A stretch of 23,543 bases of DNA. It comes from an uncultured Eubacteriales bacterium. Lineage in GTDB: Bacteria; Bacillota; Clostridia; Oscillospirales; Oscillospiraceae. The notes beneath the pieces were generated by a model. It was not told the DNA's origin. It saw only the letters and a list, made by a program, of their open reading frames with translations, and searched no databases. Location: the NCBI GenBank assembly GCA_900549865.1, contig URPU01000031.1, forward strand, positions 1 through 23,543. Reading direction: 5' to 3'. The first letter of the stretch is position 1; the number at the start of each line of letters is the position of its first letter. A program made the translations under genes and the position numbers. Shown piece by piece: positions 13,694-20,775 of this stretch.

Positions 13694-15404
13694 CGCCGTG
13701 ACCGTAAGCGCCCTCGCAAAAGAGCTGAACGAAAGGCTCGAGGGCGGAAGAATAGATAAGGTGCAGCAGCCCGAGCGGGACATGCTGCTTCTGTCGCTGC
13801 GCGCAAAGGGGGAGAATCTCCGCCTCGTCATCGCCGCAGGCACGGGCAACGCGCGCGCCGGGATCACGCGCGGCAGCTTTGAAAACCCGGCGGAGCCGCC
13901 CATGTTCTGCATGCTCATGCGCAAGCACCTTGTGGGCGCACGCATCCTTTCGGTCACGCAGCCGGAGTATGAGCGCCTGCTCATCTTCACGCTCGACACG
14001 CATGACGAGCTTGGCGTGCAGTCCGAAAAAAAGCTCGCCGTCGAGCTTATAGGCCGCTCCGCGAACGCGGTCCTCATCGGCGCGGACGGCCGCATAATAG
14101 ACTGTATGCGCCGCATGGACTTTGCCGGTGACGCGCTGCGCCGCATGCTGCCCGGCATGATCTACCGCCTGCCGCCGAAGCAGGAAAAGCCCGTCTTTTT
14201 CGCGCTGGACCCGGAACAGCGGCGCGCGCTCATCGCCTCGGCGGATAAGACCGTTCCTGTTGACAAATGGCTCATGGACAGCTTTTCCGCGCTCTCTCCG
14301 CTCATCTGCCGTGAGCTTGCATATCGCTGCAATAATGATTATGTAAACCTGCCCGACGCCTGCGATGCGCTCTGCGAGGCCGTCGCCGCGGGGGAGCTTG
14401 CCCCATGGCTCATCAGCATCGACGGCAAGCCGAAGGATTTCAGCTTCATGGCCATCTCTCAGTACGGCCCCGCCGCCCAGCTTGAGCGGTACGACAGCTT
14501 TTCCGAAATGCTGGACGCTTTCTATACCCGCCGCGACCGGGCGGAGCAGCAGCGCCGCCGCAGCCACGACCTGACAAAGACCGTGCGCACCCTGCGCGAC
14601 AGGCAGCAGAGGAAGCTTGCCGCCCAGCGCGAGGAGCTGCGCCGAACGGAGGGGCGGGAGGATATCCGCCATCAGGCGGAGCTTGTCACGGCGAACATTT
14701 ACCGCCTCCGCCGCGGCGACAGAAGCCTTGAGTGTGAGGATTACTACGACCCGGCATGCCCCGTCGTGCATATAGAACTTGACCCGCTCAAAACGCCGCA
14801 GCAGAACGCCGCGGCGCTGTATAAGGAATATAATAAGCTCAAGGCGGCGGAGCAGCACCTCACGGTGCTCACGCGCGAGGGGGAGCGCCAGCTCGATTAC
14901 CTCAACAGCGTGCTTGACGAGCTTGAGCGCGCCGAGACCGACCGCGACCTCTCCGATATCCGCCGTGAGCTTACTGAGACCGGCTATATCCGCGCCCGCA
15001 AGGGCGGCAAGGCAGAGCGCGTGAAGCCGCAGTTGCCGCTGAAATTCGTCTCTGACGACGGGCTTGAGATACTCGCCGGCCGCAGCAACGCGCAGAATGA
15101 CGAGCTTACGCTAAAGCTCGCCCGGCGCACAGACTACTGGCTGCATACCCAGCGCGTGCACGGCAGCCACGTCATTATCCGCTGTGAGGGGGAAGAGCCG
15201 CCCCCACGCACGCTGGAGCAGGCGGCCGGCATCGCCGCTTACTATTCGCAGGCGCGCGGCGCTGGCAAGGTGCAGGTGGATTATACCATGGTGCGCAACG
15301 TGCGCAAGCCGTCCGGCGCTCTCCCCGGCAAGGTGATATATACCGATCATAAAACCATGCTTGCTGAAAGCGACGGCGCGCTTGCCGAAAGATTGAAGCG
15401 TTAG
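13683..15404 (+). CDS. rqcH: RqcH / NFACT-family ribosome quality control protein
   Basis: A 573-residue NFACT protein, the bacterial Rqc2/NEMF homolog. It binds stalled 50S-peptidyl-tRNA complexes and recruits tRNA-Ala to add C-terminal Ala tails; it was formerly called fibronectin-binding protein FbpA. NFACT-N covers about 1-220, starting DAVTVSALAKELNERLEGGR. A coiled-coil, Arg/Glu-rich middle spans about 280-430. The NFACT-R domain near the C-terminus (about 445-560) has HVIIRCEGEEPPPRTLEQA, then QARGAGKVQVDYTMVRNVRK. Start ATG 13683 is six bases after GGAGG (13672-13676); ATG 13677 abuts that site and is less likely. With this start residue 97-98 is Glu-Arg, where the family usually has Asp-Arg. 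Overlaps mrnC and precedes the GT-C-like gene by 20 bases. Confidence 0.92.
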   Translation: MPLDAVTVSALAKELNERLEGGRIDKVQQPERDMLLLSLRAKGENLRLVIAAGTGNARAGITRGSFENPAEPPMFCMLMRKHLVGARILSVTQPEYERLLIFTLDTHDELGVQSEKKLAVELIGRSANAVLIGADGRIIDCMRRMDFAGDALRRMLPGMIYRLPPKQEKPVFFALDPEQRRALIASADKTVPVDKWLMDSFSALSPLICRELAYRCNNDYVNLPDACDALCEAVAAGELAPWLISIDGKPKDFSFMAISQYGPAAQLERYDSFSEMLDAFYTRRDRAEQQRRRSHDLTKTVRTLRDRQQRKLAAQREELRRTEGREDIRHQAELVTANIYRLRRGDRSLECEDYYDPACPVVHIELDPLKTPQQNAAALYKEYNKLKAAEQHLTVLTREGERQLDYLNSVLDELERAETDRDLSDIRRELTETGYIRARKGGKAERVKPQLPLKFVSDDGLEILAGRSNAQNDELTLKLARRTDYWLHTQRVHGSHVIIRCEGEEPPPRTLEQAAGIAAYYSQARGAGKVQVDYTMVRNVRKPSGALPGKVIYTDHKTMLAESDGALAERLKR

Positions 15405-15424
15405 AAAGACAGGAGAATGGATAA

Positions 15425-17323
15425 ATGCCTGCACAGTGCGTGATGTTTCTTATCATATGTTCCGGAAGTGTTTTCGCCATGGCCGCGTTTGACTCCCGGT
15501 TTGAGCGCGTCCTTCCGCTGACCTGCCTTTCGGCCATAATGCTTGTGTATCTTTTCGGAATATGCGGCTGGCTCAAGGGCGGTGTGTACGCGGTGCTTGC
15601 GGCCGCAGCGGTGCTGTATGTCCTTGCGGCTGTATGTGTTATTCGGCGCAGGAGATTAAAAAAATTTCTCTGGGGCTTCGTCTCCCCGCAGTTTATTGCC
15701 TTTGCCTTGATATATGCCGCGCTTATCTATCTCAATTACGGAAAGCTCCCTGTGCATGACGATGAGCTTTCCCATTGGGCGGATATAGTCAAGGCGATGA
15801 CATGGCTGAACGATTTCGGCACGAATCCCGCCTCAAATTCGCTGTTTAAAAGCTACCTGCCCGGCATGGCCGTTTTCCAGTATCTCTTTGAAAAGGTCCA
15901 TCTCATGCTTGAGCCGGGCGCGGATTTTTCCGACTGGCGACTGTATCTGGCCTATCAGACGCTGTACGCCGCTTGTATCCTGCCATTTTTCGGCTCTCTG
16001 CGGTTTAAGCGCCCTCTCAGCGCCGTTCTGTCGCTGTTTGCCGTGTTCTTTGCGCCGCTGGTTGTGTTTCCCACGTTCTTTGCCGTTCTGCAAATAGACG
16101 GCTTCGTGGCCGTGCTTGCCGGGTGCGGCTTTGCCAGTGTGGCTTCGGAGGGAGATAAGGACGGGCTCTATAATGCGCGTATACTGCTGACCGTCGCGGC
16201 GCTTGTGCTCATGAAGGATGTCGGCCTCCTGTTCGCAATTATGCTTGCGGCGGTGTTTGTGATAGATACGCTTCTGCGGAATAAACAGCCTGACGGCAGG
16301 AAATGCGCATTTGCCGCTCTTGGCGCGGCGGCTGCCGCGGCGGTGCCGAAGTTATTGTGGAATTATAATATATCCGCCAATAACGTCGAAAGAATGTTCG
16401 GCGGAAAAGTGGATGTACCGGCACTTGCGGCAGTGCTGACGGGGAAGGACGCTTCATGGCGAAGCGACGTGCTGCAAAATTATGTTCATAAGCTCTTTTC
16501 GGAAGGGGAGAGTGTAGGCAGTATTGCGTCCGGCGTTTATTTGCCTTATTTCCTTATGCCGCTTATCCTGCTTGCACTGCTCGTGCTGGTTTGCTGGGCA
16601 TATGGGCGCACCGGCAGCCACGACAGGGGCACGCGCATTGCGATGCTGTGCACGCTGACTGTCACGGCGCTTGTGTACGTGCTCGGCCTGTGCGTGATGT
16701 ACATGTTCAAATTCAGTGAGTATGAGGGCGTGCGCCTTGCCTCGTTTGAGCGCTATTTCCGCATCCTGCTTCTCACGCTTTGGGAAACGGCGCTGCTCAT
16801 GACCGTCGTGCTTGTCGGTCGTGCGGAGTCTCGCCGCGGGCTTGCACTGTGCTGTGCCGCTTTCGCCGTCACGGCGGCGCTACTGCCGTACCTACAGCTT
16901 TCGCTGTACCTTTCGCGTGAAAACGTGGCCTATTCCAGACGCACCATGCAGCCGTATTATCAAATGAGTGAAAATATCAAGGCACACTTGGCGGATACCG
17001 ATGAGAAGGTGTTCCTCGTCTGTGAGGGTTCTTCCGGGTGGGAAAGGCTCGTCATGCGCTATGAACTGCGGCCGTATACGCTCAGCGATAAATCAGGCAG
17101 CATTGGCAAGCCGTTTTATGACGGCGATATTTGGACGCGCGACGTATCGCCGGAGCAGTGGTTTGACGAACTCACCGGAGAGAACTGCGCCTACGTGCAG
17201 CTTTTCACTATCAATGATTATTTCGTCGAGACTTACGGCGACCTGTTTGAGGATCACGAGGTCGAAGAGTATACATTATACCGCGTCGATGCGGACAGGC
17301 ATGCGCTGGTGAAGTGCGCTTGA
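15425..17323 (+). CDS. Polytopic membrane protein, GT-C glycosyltransferase-like
   Basis: Large membrane protein of 632 residues with roughly ten to twelve hydrophobic helices up to about residue 510, then a soluble tail of about 120 residues. After the third or fourth helix is HDDELSHW (111-118), followed by SYLPGMAVFQYLFEK. An acidic pair in the first large external loop followed by such a segment is how GT-C enzymes (PMT/ArnT/oligosaccharyl-type, polyprenyl-phosphate-sugar donors) are arranged. I therefore infer an extracytoplasmic glycosyltransferase. I cannot name a family, sugar or acceptor. AGGAG at 15411-15415 serves ATG 15425. It follows rqcH by 20 bases and probably shares its transcript. 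Could also be a ligase-like or uncharacterised polysaccharide protein. Confidence 0.55.
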   Translation: MPAQCVMFLIICSGSVFAMAAFDSRFERVLPLTCLSAIMLVYLFGICGWLKGGVYAVLAAAAVLYVLAAVCVIRRRRLKKFLWGFVSPQFIAFALIYAALIYLNYGKLPVHDDELSHWADIVKAMTWLNDFGTNPASNSLFKSYLPGMAVFQYLFEKVHLMLEPGADFSDWRLYLAYQTLYAACILPFFGSLRFKRPLSAVLSLFAVFFAPLVVFPTFFAVLQIDGFVAVLAGCGFASVASEGDKDGLYNARILLTVAALVLMKDVGLLFAIMLAAVFVIDTLLRNKQPDGRKCAFAALGAAAAAAVPKLLWNYNISANNVERMFGGKVDVPALAAVLTGKDASWRSDVLQNYVHKLFSEGESVGSIASGVYLPYFLMPLILLALLVLVCWAYGRTGSHDRGTRIAMLCTLTVTALVYVLGLCVMYMFKFSEYEGVRLASFERYFRILLLTLWETALLMTVVLVGRAESRRGLALCCAAFAVTAALLPYLQLSLYLSRENVAYSRRTMQPYYQMSENIKAHLADTDEKVFLVCEGSSGWERLVMRYELRPYTLSDKSGSIGKPFYDGDIWTRDVSPEQWFDELTGENCAYVQLFTINDYFVETYGDLFEDHEVEEYTLYRVDADRHALVKCA

Positions 17324-17345
17324 CCGCGCTTTCGCGCCGCGCATG

Positions 17346-17374
17346 TTGCATTGACCGTCTGAAAGCGTTATAAT
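17346..17374 (+). promoter_or_regulatory. Promoter of iorAB
   Basis: TTGCAT (17346-17351), 17-base spacer and a consensus TATAAT (17369-17374). Transcription would start near 17381, giving a leader of about 48 bases before the iorA start. TTGACC at 17351 is closer to the -35 consensus but leaves only 12 bases of spacing. Confidence 0.6.
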
Positions 17375-17428
17375 CATACAAGTTTTGCTTGAATTTCTGC
17401 TTAGTTTGTTGTAAAGGAGCGTGAGAGC

Positions 17429-19177
17429 TTGAAATATCTTATGTCCGGCAACGAGGCCATCGCCCGCGGGGCGTATGAGGCGGGCGTGAATGTGTGTTCG
17501 GCATATCCGGGCACGCCCAGCACGGAGATATTTGAACAGCTTCCCCAATATAAGGACTCCCTCTACTGCGAGTGGGCGCCCAATGAAAAGGTCGCCGTCG
17601 AGGTGGCATACGGCGCGTCCATCGCTGGTGCGCGGACGCTCAGCGCGATGAAGCTCGTCGGGCTTAACGTCGCGGCGGATCCGCTTTTTACCGCCGCGTA
17701 TCTCGGCGTGAACGGCGGTTTCGTCATCGTCGATGCCGACGACCCCAGTATGCATTCCTCGCAGAATGAGCAGGATAATCGCTGGTACGCAAAGCACGCA
17801 AAGATCGCCCTTGTTGAGCCGTCGGATTCGCAGGAGTGCAAGGACTTCATGCGCACGGCGTATGATATCTCGGAGGAGTTCGACATGCCCGTGCTCTTCC
17901 GCACGACGACGCGCGTCTCTCACTCAAAAAGCCTTGTGGAGCTTGGCGAGAGGACTGAGCACGAGATAAAGCCCTACACGCCGAACCCGAAGAAGTTCGT
18001 GTGCACCCCCGCGGGGGCATACCGCAACCGTGCCAAGGTCGAGGCAAATATGAAGCGCCTTGAGCAGTACAGCAATACCTGCGCGCTGAACCGTATGGAG
18101 CTCAACGGCGGAAAAATCGGCGTTATCAGCGCCTCCATTGCCTATCTGTACGCAAAGGAGGTCTTTCCGGAGGATACCTCCTTCCTCAAGCTCGGCCTTA
18201 CATATCCGCTTCCGATGGAGCTTATCCGCGACTTCGCCTCCAAGGTGGAGAAGCTTTATGTCATAGAAGAGCTTGACGGCTTTATGGAGGAGCAGATAAA
18301 GGCCGCCGGGATAGACTGTGTCGGCAAGGCCGTCGTCAGCCCCATGTATGAGCTTGACCCCGAAAGGCTGCGCGAGGAGATATTCGGCGTAAAGCCGCAG
18401 ACCTGCGTCGTCGATGCCGCGGCCGCGCCGCGCGCCCCGGCACTTTGTCCGGGCTGTCCGCACAGGGGCTTTTTCTACTGCGCCTCCAGAATAAAGGACG
18501 CCGTCATAACCGGCGACATCGGCTGCTATACGCTTGGGGCCGCGCCCCCGCTGAACGCCTCTGACACCTGCGTGTGCATGGGCGGCGGCTTCACCATCGG
18601 CGCGGGAATGGCGCAGGCCTTTGCCATGACCGGTCAGAAAAAGAAGATATTCGGCGTCGTTGGTGACTCTACGTTCTTCCACAGCGGCATAACCGGCGCG
18701 ATAGAGATAATTTATAACAACGCCGCCATGATCCCCGTTGTGCTGGACAACCATATCACCGGCATGACCGGCCATCAGGATAACCCCGGCACGGGCTACA
18801 ACCTCATGGGCGACGTGGCCGCGGCCATAAGGATAGAGGATGTGCTGCACTCCGTCGGCTTTGAAAATGTCATCATTGTCGATCCGAACGACCTCGCCGC
18901 AATGACAAAGGCGCTCAACGACGCAGTTGAAAGCCCTGTGCGTGCCGCCGTCATTGCGCGCCGCCCGTGCCTGCTCATAAAGCGCGGCAAGCATGAAAGG
19001 GCACAGTGCGTCGTCGATGCGGCAAAATGCGTCGGCTGCAAAAAGTGCATCGGCATCGGCTGCCCCGCGCTTATGATGAGCGGCGGCAGGGCCGCCATTG
19101 ACGCGCAGCTATGCGTCGGGTGCACGGTCTGCGCGCAGGTCTGCCCTAAACAGGCCATTAGCCGGAAGGAGGGCTGA
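17429..19177 (+). CDS. iorA: Indolepyruvate:ferredoxin oxidoreductase, alpha subunit
   Basis: Catalytic subunit (582 residues) of the oxygen-sensitive enzyme that decarboxylates aryl pyruvates from Trp, Phe and Tyr to aryl-acetyl-CoA while reducing ferredoxin. The N-terminal pyrimidine-binding domain begins MSGNEAIARGAYEAGVNV and has SAYPGTPSTEIFE. The thiamine-diphosphate domain holds CPGCPHRGFFYC, GDIGCYTLGAAPPL and VVGDSTFFHSGITG (G412-D413-S414) followed by the NN of YNNA. The C-terminus carries two 4Fe-4S motifs: C534/C537/C540/C545 and C562/C565/C568/C572. Start is TTG 17429, set by AAAGGAG at 17413-17419 and by the family N-terminus. iorB follows after 4 bases. The activity fits amino-acid fermentation and CoA-ester production in a strict anaerobe. 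Confidence 0.95.
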   Translation: MKYLMSGNEAIARGAYEAGVNVCSAYPGTPSTEIFEQLPQYKDSLYCEWAPNEKVAVEVAYGASIAGARTLSAMKLVGLNVAADPLFTAAYLGVNGGFVIVDADDPSMHSSQNEQDNRWYAKHAKIALVEPSDSQECKDFMRTAYDISEEFDMPVLFRTTTRVSHSKSLVELGERTEHEIKPYTPNPKKFVCTPAGAYRNRAKVEANMKRLEQYSNTCALNRMELNGGKIGVISASIAYLYAKEVFPEDTSFLKLGLTYPLPMELIRDFASKVEKLYVIEELDGFMEEQIKAAGIDCVGKAVVSPMYELDPERLREEIFGVKPQTCVVDAAAAPRAPALCPGCPHRGFFYCASRIKDAVITGDIGCYTLGAAPPLNASDTCVCMGGGFTIGAGMAQAFAMTGQKKKIFGVVGDSTFFHSGITGAIEIIYNNAAMIPVVLDNHITGMTGHQDNPGTGYNLMGDVAAAIRIEDVLHSVGFENVIIVDPNDLAAMTKALNDAVESPVRAAVIARRPCLLIKRGKHERAQCVVDAAKCVGCKKCIGIGCPALMMSGGRAAIDAQLCVGCTVCAQVCPKQAISRKEG

Positions 19178-19181
19178 ACAA

Positions 19182-19754
19182 ATGGAAACACGCAGCGTTC
19201 TTTTGGCCGGCGTCGGCGGTCAGGGCGCGATCCTTGCCGCGAAGGTGCTGGTAGACGGACTTACGAACGCCGGGTTCGACGTGAAAATGTCGGAGGTGCA
19301 CGGCATGAGTCAGCGCGGCGGCAGCGTGACCACTCAGGTGCGCTACGGCACGCGCGTATATTCGCCGTTCGTCGGGCTTGGCGGGGCGGACGTGCTCGTG
19401 GCCTTTGAGAAGATGGAGGCCGTGCGCTACGCCAATTTTCTCAAGCCGGACGGCGTCGCCGTCATAAACGACTTTGAAATGCCCTCTGCCGCCATCGCCG
19501 CCGGGCTTGCGGAATATCCGCGCTTCTGCATAGAGGCGATGCAAAAGCGCTTTACCTGTCACGTGCTCGACGCCGCGTCGATCGCCGGTGAGCTCGGCGC
19601 GCCCAGATGCATGAACATCGTGCTTTTCGGCGCAATGACGAAGGCCCTCGGACTGGGGGATATCGACTGGGACGCGGCCATCCGCCGCACTGTTCCCGAA
19701 AAGTATGTTGAGCTGAATCTCACGGCCTATCGCGCCGGGAGAGACGCGGTCTGA
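19182..19754 (+). CDS. iorB: Indolepyruvate:ferredoxin oxidoreductase, beta subunit
   Basis: Gamma/beta-type subunit (190 residues) of the 2-oxoacid:ferredoxin oxidoreductase superfamily, forming the IorAB complex with the upstream gene. The N-terminus has the nucleotide-binding-like loop LLAGVGGQGAILAAKVL (residues 7-23). Next is the CoA-domain signature SEVHGMSQRGGSVTTQVRYG near 41-60. Start ATG 19182 has GGAAGGAGGG at 19164-19173. An in-frame ATG at 19098 would overlap iorA by 80 bases and is rejected. Length matches standard IorB. No obvious terminator follows before the next promoter. Confidence 0.93.
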   Translation: METRSVLLAGVGGQGAILAAKVLVDGLTNAGFDVKMSEVHGMSQRGGSVTTQVRYGTRVYSPFVGLGGADVLVAFEKMEAVRYANFLKPDGVAVINDFEMPSAAIAAGLAEYPRFCIEAMQKRFTCHVLDAASIAGELGAPRCMNIVLFGAMTKALGLGDIDWDAAIRRTVPEKYVELNLTAYRAGRDAV

Positions 19755-19808
19755 TATGCTCCCGCAGGAGAGCAAAAAAATTGCGGAACATTTTTCCTCG
19801 GCGTCAGT

Positions 19809-19848
19809 CTAATATAATGCGACGGAGATCGCATCATATTTATATTAG
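19809..19848. promoter_or_regulatory. Promoter -10 within an imperfect inverted repeat before the lipoprotein gene
   Basis: TATAAT at 19813-19818 is a consensus -10; the -35 is weak (ATTTTT at 19790-19795, 17-base spacing). It lies inside an inverted repeat of 14 paired positions: CTAATATA + ATGCGA (19809-19822) with TCGCAT (19829-19834) and TATATTAG (19841-19848). A 6-base bulge CATATT sits between the two right-hand segments. This could be a regulator site over the start point or a leader RNA fold. Confidence 0.45.
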
Positions 19849-19858
19849 GTGAAGGAGA

Positions 19859-20362
19859 ATGTGCGGCACGCCCGCACCGGTAGAAAACATGAAGAAAATT
19901 ATTGCGGCATTCCTCTGCGCCGTTCTGGCGTCGTCTCTGTGCGCCTGCGGCGCGGAAAAGCTTGCGCCGGGCGCGCAGTATAAGGAAAGCGAGTACAGCG
20001 ATGCTGCTGTGAACGACAAGGTGCAGCTTTTCATAAAGCAGCGCACAGTCACCGATGAAACGGAAGAGGTCACCATCACGCTTGAAAACCTCACCGACAC
20101 GGACTATACCTATGACGCGGTGCAGCGCCTTGAGATCTACGATGGGTCGAAGTGGCGCGTCGTGCCTGACAAGCAGGACGCCGTGGTGCTCATCATCTAT
20201 ACCCTGCCTGCCAGCGGCAGTGATGAAGTGAGTTTTTATTTCACAAATCACTACGATAAGCTTGAGACCGGGCGCTACCGCATAGTGGTGCCGCTCGTCG
20301 CGTCGGACGGCAGTCAGGCTATCGCCGCGGCGGAGTTCAGCATCGGCAGGGCCGAGAAGTAA
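19859..20362 (+). CDS. Lipoprotein with Ig-like domain
   Basis: Small secreted, probably lipid-anchored protein, 167 residues from ATG 19859. A signal peptide starts at MKKIIAAFLCAVLASSLCAC; the lipobox-like LCAC would put the modified Cys at residue 30 (20 if counted from ATG 19889). The mature part has LENLTDTDYTYDAVQRLEIY, KWRVVPDKQD and LETGRYRIVVPL. This matches the bacterial Ig-like fold often seen in Firmicute lipoproteins (Big_14-like), in which a beta-sandwich surrounds a drug- or peptide-independent binding face of unknown role. Start: AAGGAG at 19852-19857 is too close to ATG 19859, but AGGTG at 19847-19851 is well spaced for it. ATG 19889 gives a cleaner signal peptide but has no ribosome binding site. 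Function unknown. Confidence 0.72.
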   Translation: MCGTPAPVENMKKIIAAFLCAVLASSLCACGAEKLAPGAQYKESEYSDAAVNDKVQLFIKQRTVTDETEEVTITLENLTDTDYTYDAVQRLEIYDGSKWRVVPDKQDAVVLIIYTLPASGSDEVSFYFTNHYDKLETGRYRIVVPLVASDGSQAIAAAEFSIGRAEK

Positions 20363-20380
20363 CAGCTCAATAGAGCACAG

Positions 20381-20407
20381 GCCGGGGCGGCGCGCCCCGG
20401 CTTTTTC
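20381..20407 (+). terminator. Intrinsic terminator after the lipoprotein gene (copy 1)
   Basis: GCCGGGGCG (20381-20389), loop GCG, CGCCCCGGC (20393-20401), then TTTTT. A near-identical hairpin (one base different in the left arm) recurs at 20612-20632, so the two form a direct repeat flanking the structured element between them. Confidence 0.8.
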
Positions 20408-20410
20408 AAC

Positions 20411-20609
20411 TTGTAAAAAGCCTCGCAGAGTTTCGCGTCCGCAGACGCGAAAGCAGCAAGATCCGTTTTCTGCCGCGACATGTGCGTGGCGGAAAACACT
20501 TTGCGCGGAGTGAGCGTCGAATTGTCCGCTGTCAGCGGACAACAGAGGCGCAGAACGCAGCGAAGCTTTCTCGAAAAAGTGGCAATGCCGCTTTTTCGAC
20601 AGTCTACAA
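20411..20609. other. Multi-branched structured intergenic element (candidate ncRNA or dispersed repeat)
   Basis: Gene-free sequence with five nested or adjacent stems. P1: AAAGCCTCGC (20417-20426) with GCGAAGCTTT (20560-20569), one mismatch, encloses the rest. P2: TTTCGCGTC (20431-20439) with GACGCGAAA (20444-20452). P3: GTTTTCTGCC (20465-20474) with GGCGGAAAAC (20488-20497), one G-U. P4: TGCGC/GCGCA (20502-20506, 20548-20552) outside TTGTCCGCT/AGCGGACAA (20522-20530, 20534-20542). P5 outside P1: 20571-20583 with 20587-20599, including TCGAAAAAG/CTTTTTCGA. The ends carry TTGTA (20411) and TACAA (20605) as short inverted termini. The four-way-junction layout is what a structured RNA, or a MITE/REP-like palindromic repeat, would show. 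No named RNA family recognised. Orientation unknown. Confidence 0.5.
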
Positions 20610-20611
20610 AG

Positions 20612-20636
20612 GCCGGGGTGGCGCGCCCCGGCTTTT
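20612..20636 (+). terminator. Second near-identical terminator hairpin (copy 2)
   Basis: GCCGGGGTG (20612-20620), loop GCG, CGCCCCGGC (20624-20632), then TTTT. It matches copy 1 at 20381 except for C-to-T in the left arm, which becomes a G-U pair. The surrounding bases (AGGCC before, CTTTT after) also match. Confidence 0.6.
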
Positions 20637-20686
20637 CGCATGAAAGGGCGCTTTTCCGCCCCGTGTGCCCGGATGCGTTATATTAT

Positions 20687-20715
20687 TTGACATCAAATGT
20701 CCGGTATGGTATAAA
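20687..20715 (+). promoter_or_regulatory. Strong promoter of the CapD-type gene
   Basis: Perfect -35 TTGACA (20687-20692), 17-base spacer, TATAAA (20710-20715) with TGG extended -10. AAATATA (20713-20719) and TATATTT (20724-20730) form a 7-bp inverted repeat over the -10 and likely start site. The leader of about 54 bases ends with AGGAGGT before the start codon. Best consensus promoter in the window. Confidence 0.75.
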
Positions 20716-20775
20716 TATATAGTTATATTTGCGTTAATCCGCCCGAAGAAAGGGCTTTTACAGGAGGTCTTGCGC

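Noticed and set aside
19098..19181. Upstream in-frame ATG for iorB within iorA
   Set aside because: Would overlap the ferredoxin-cluster codons of iorA and add 28 basic residues; ATG 19182 has a strong ribosome binding site and matches family length.
20480..20722. 80-codon open frame in the gene-free region
   Set aside because: It crosses hairpins, a terminator and the promoter of the next gene, with no ribosome binding site and no family resemblance.
20665..20775. Upstream in-frame ATG for the CapD-type gene
   Set aside because: It precedes the consensus promoter at 20687-20715 and lacks a ribosome binding site, whereas ATG 20776 has AGGAGGT.
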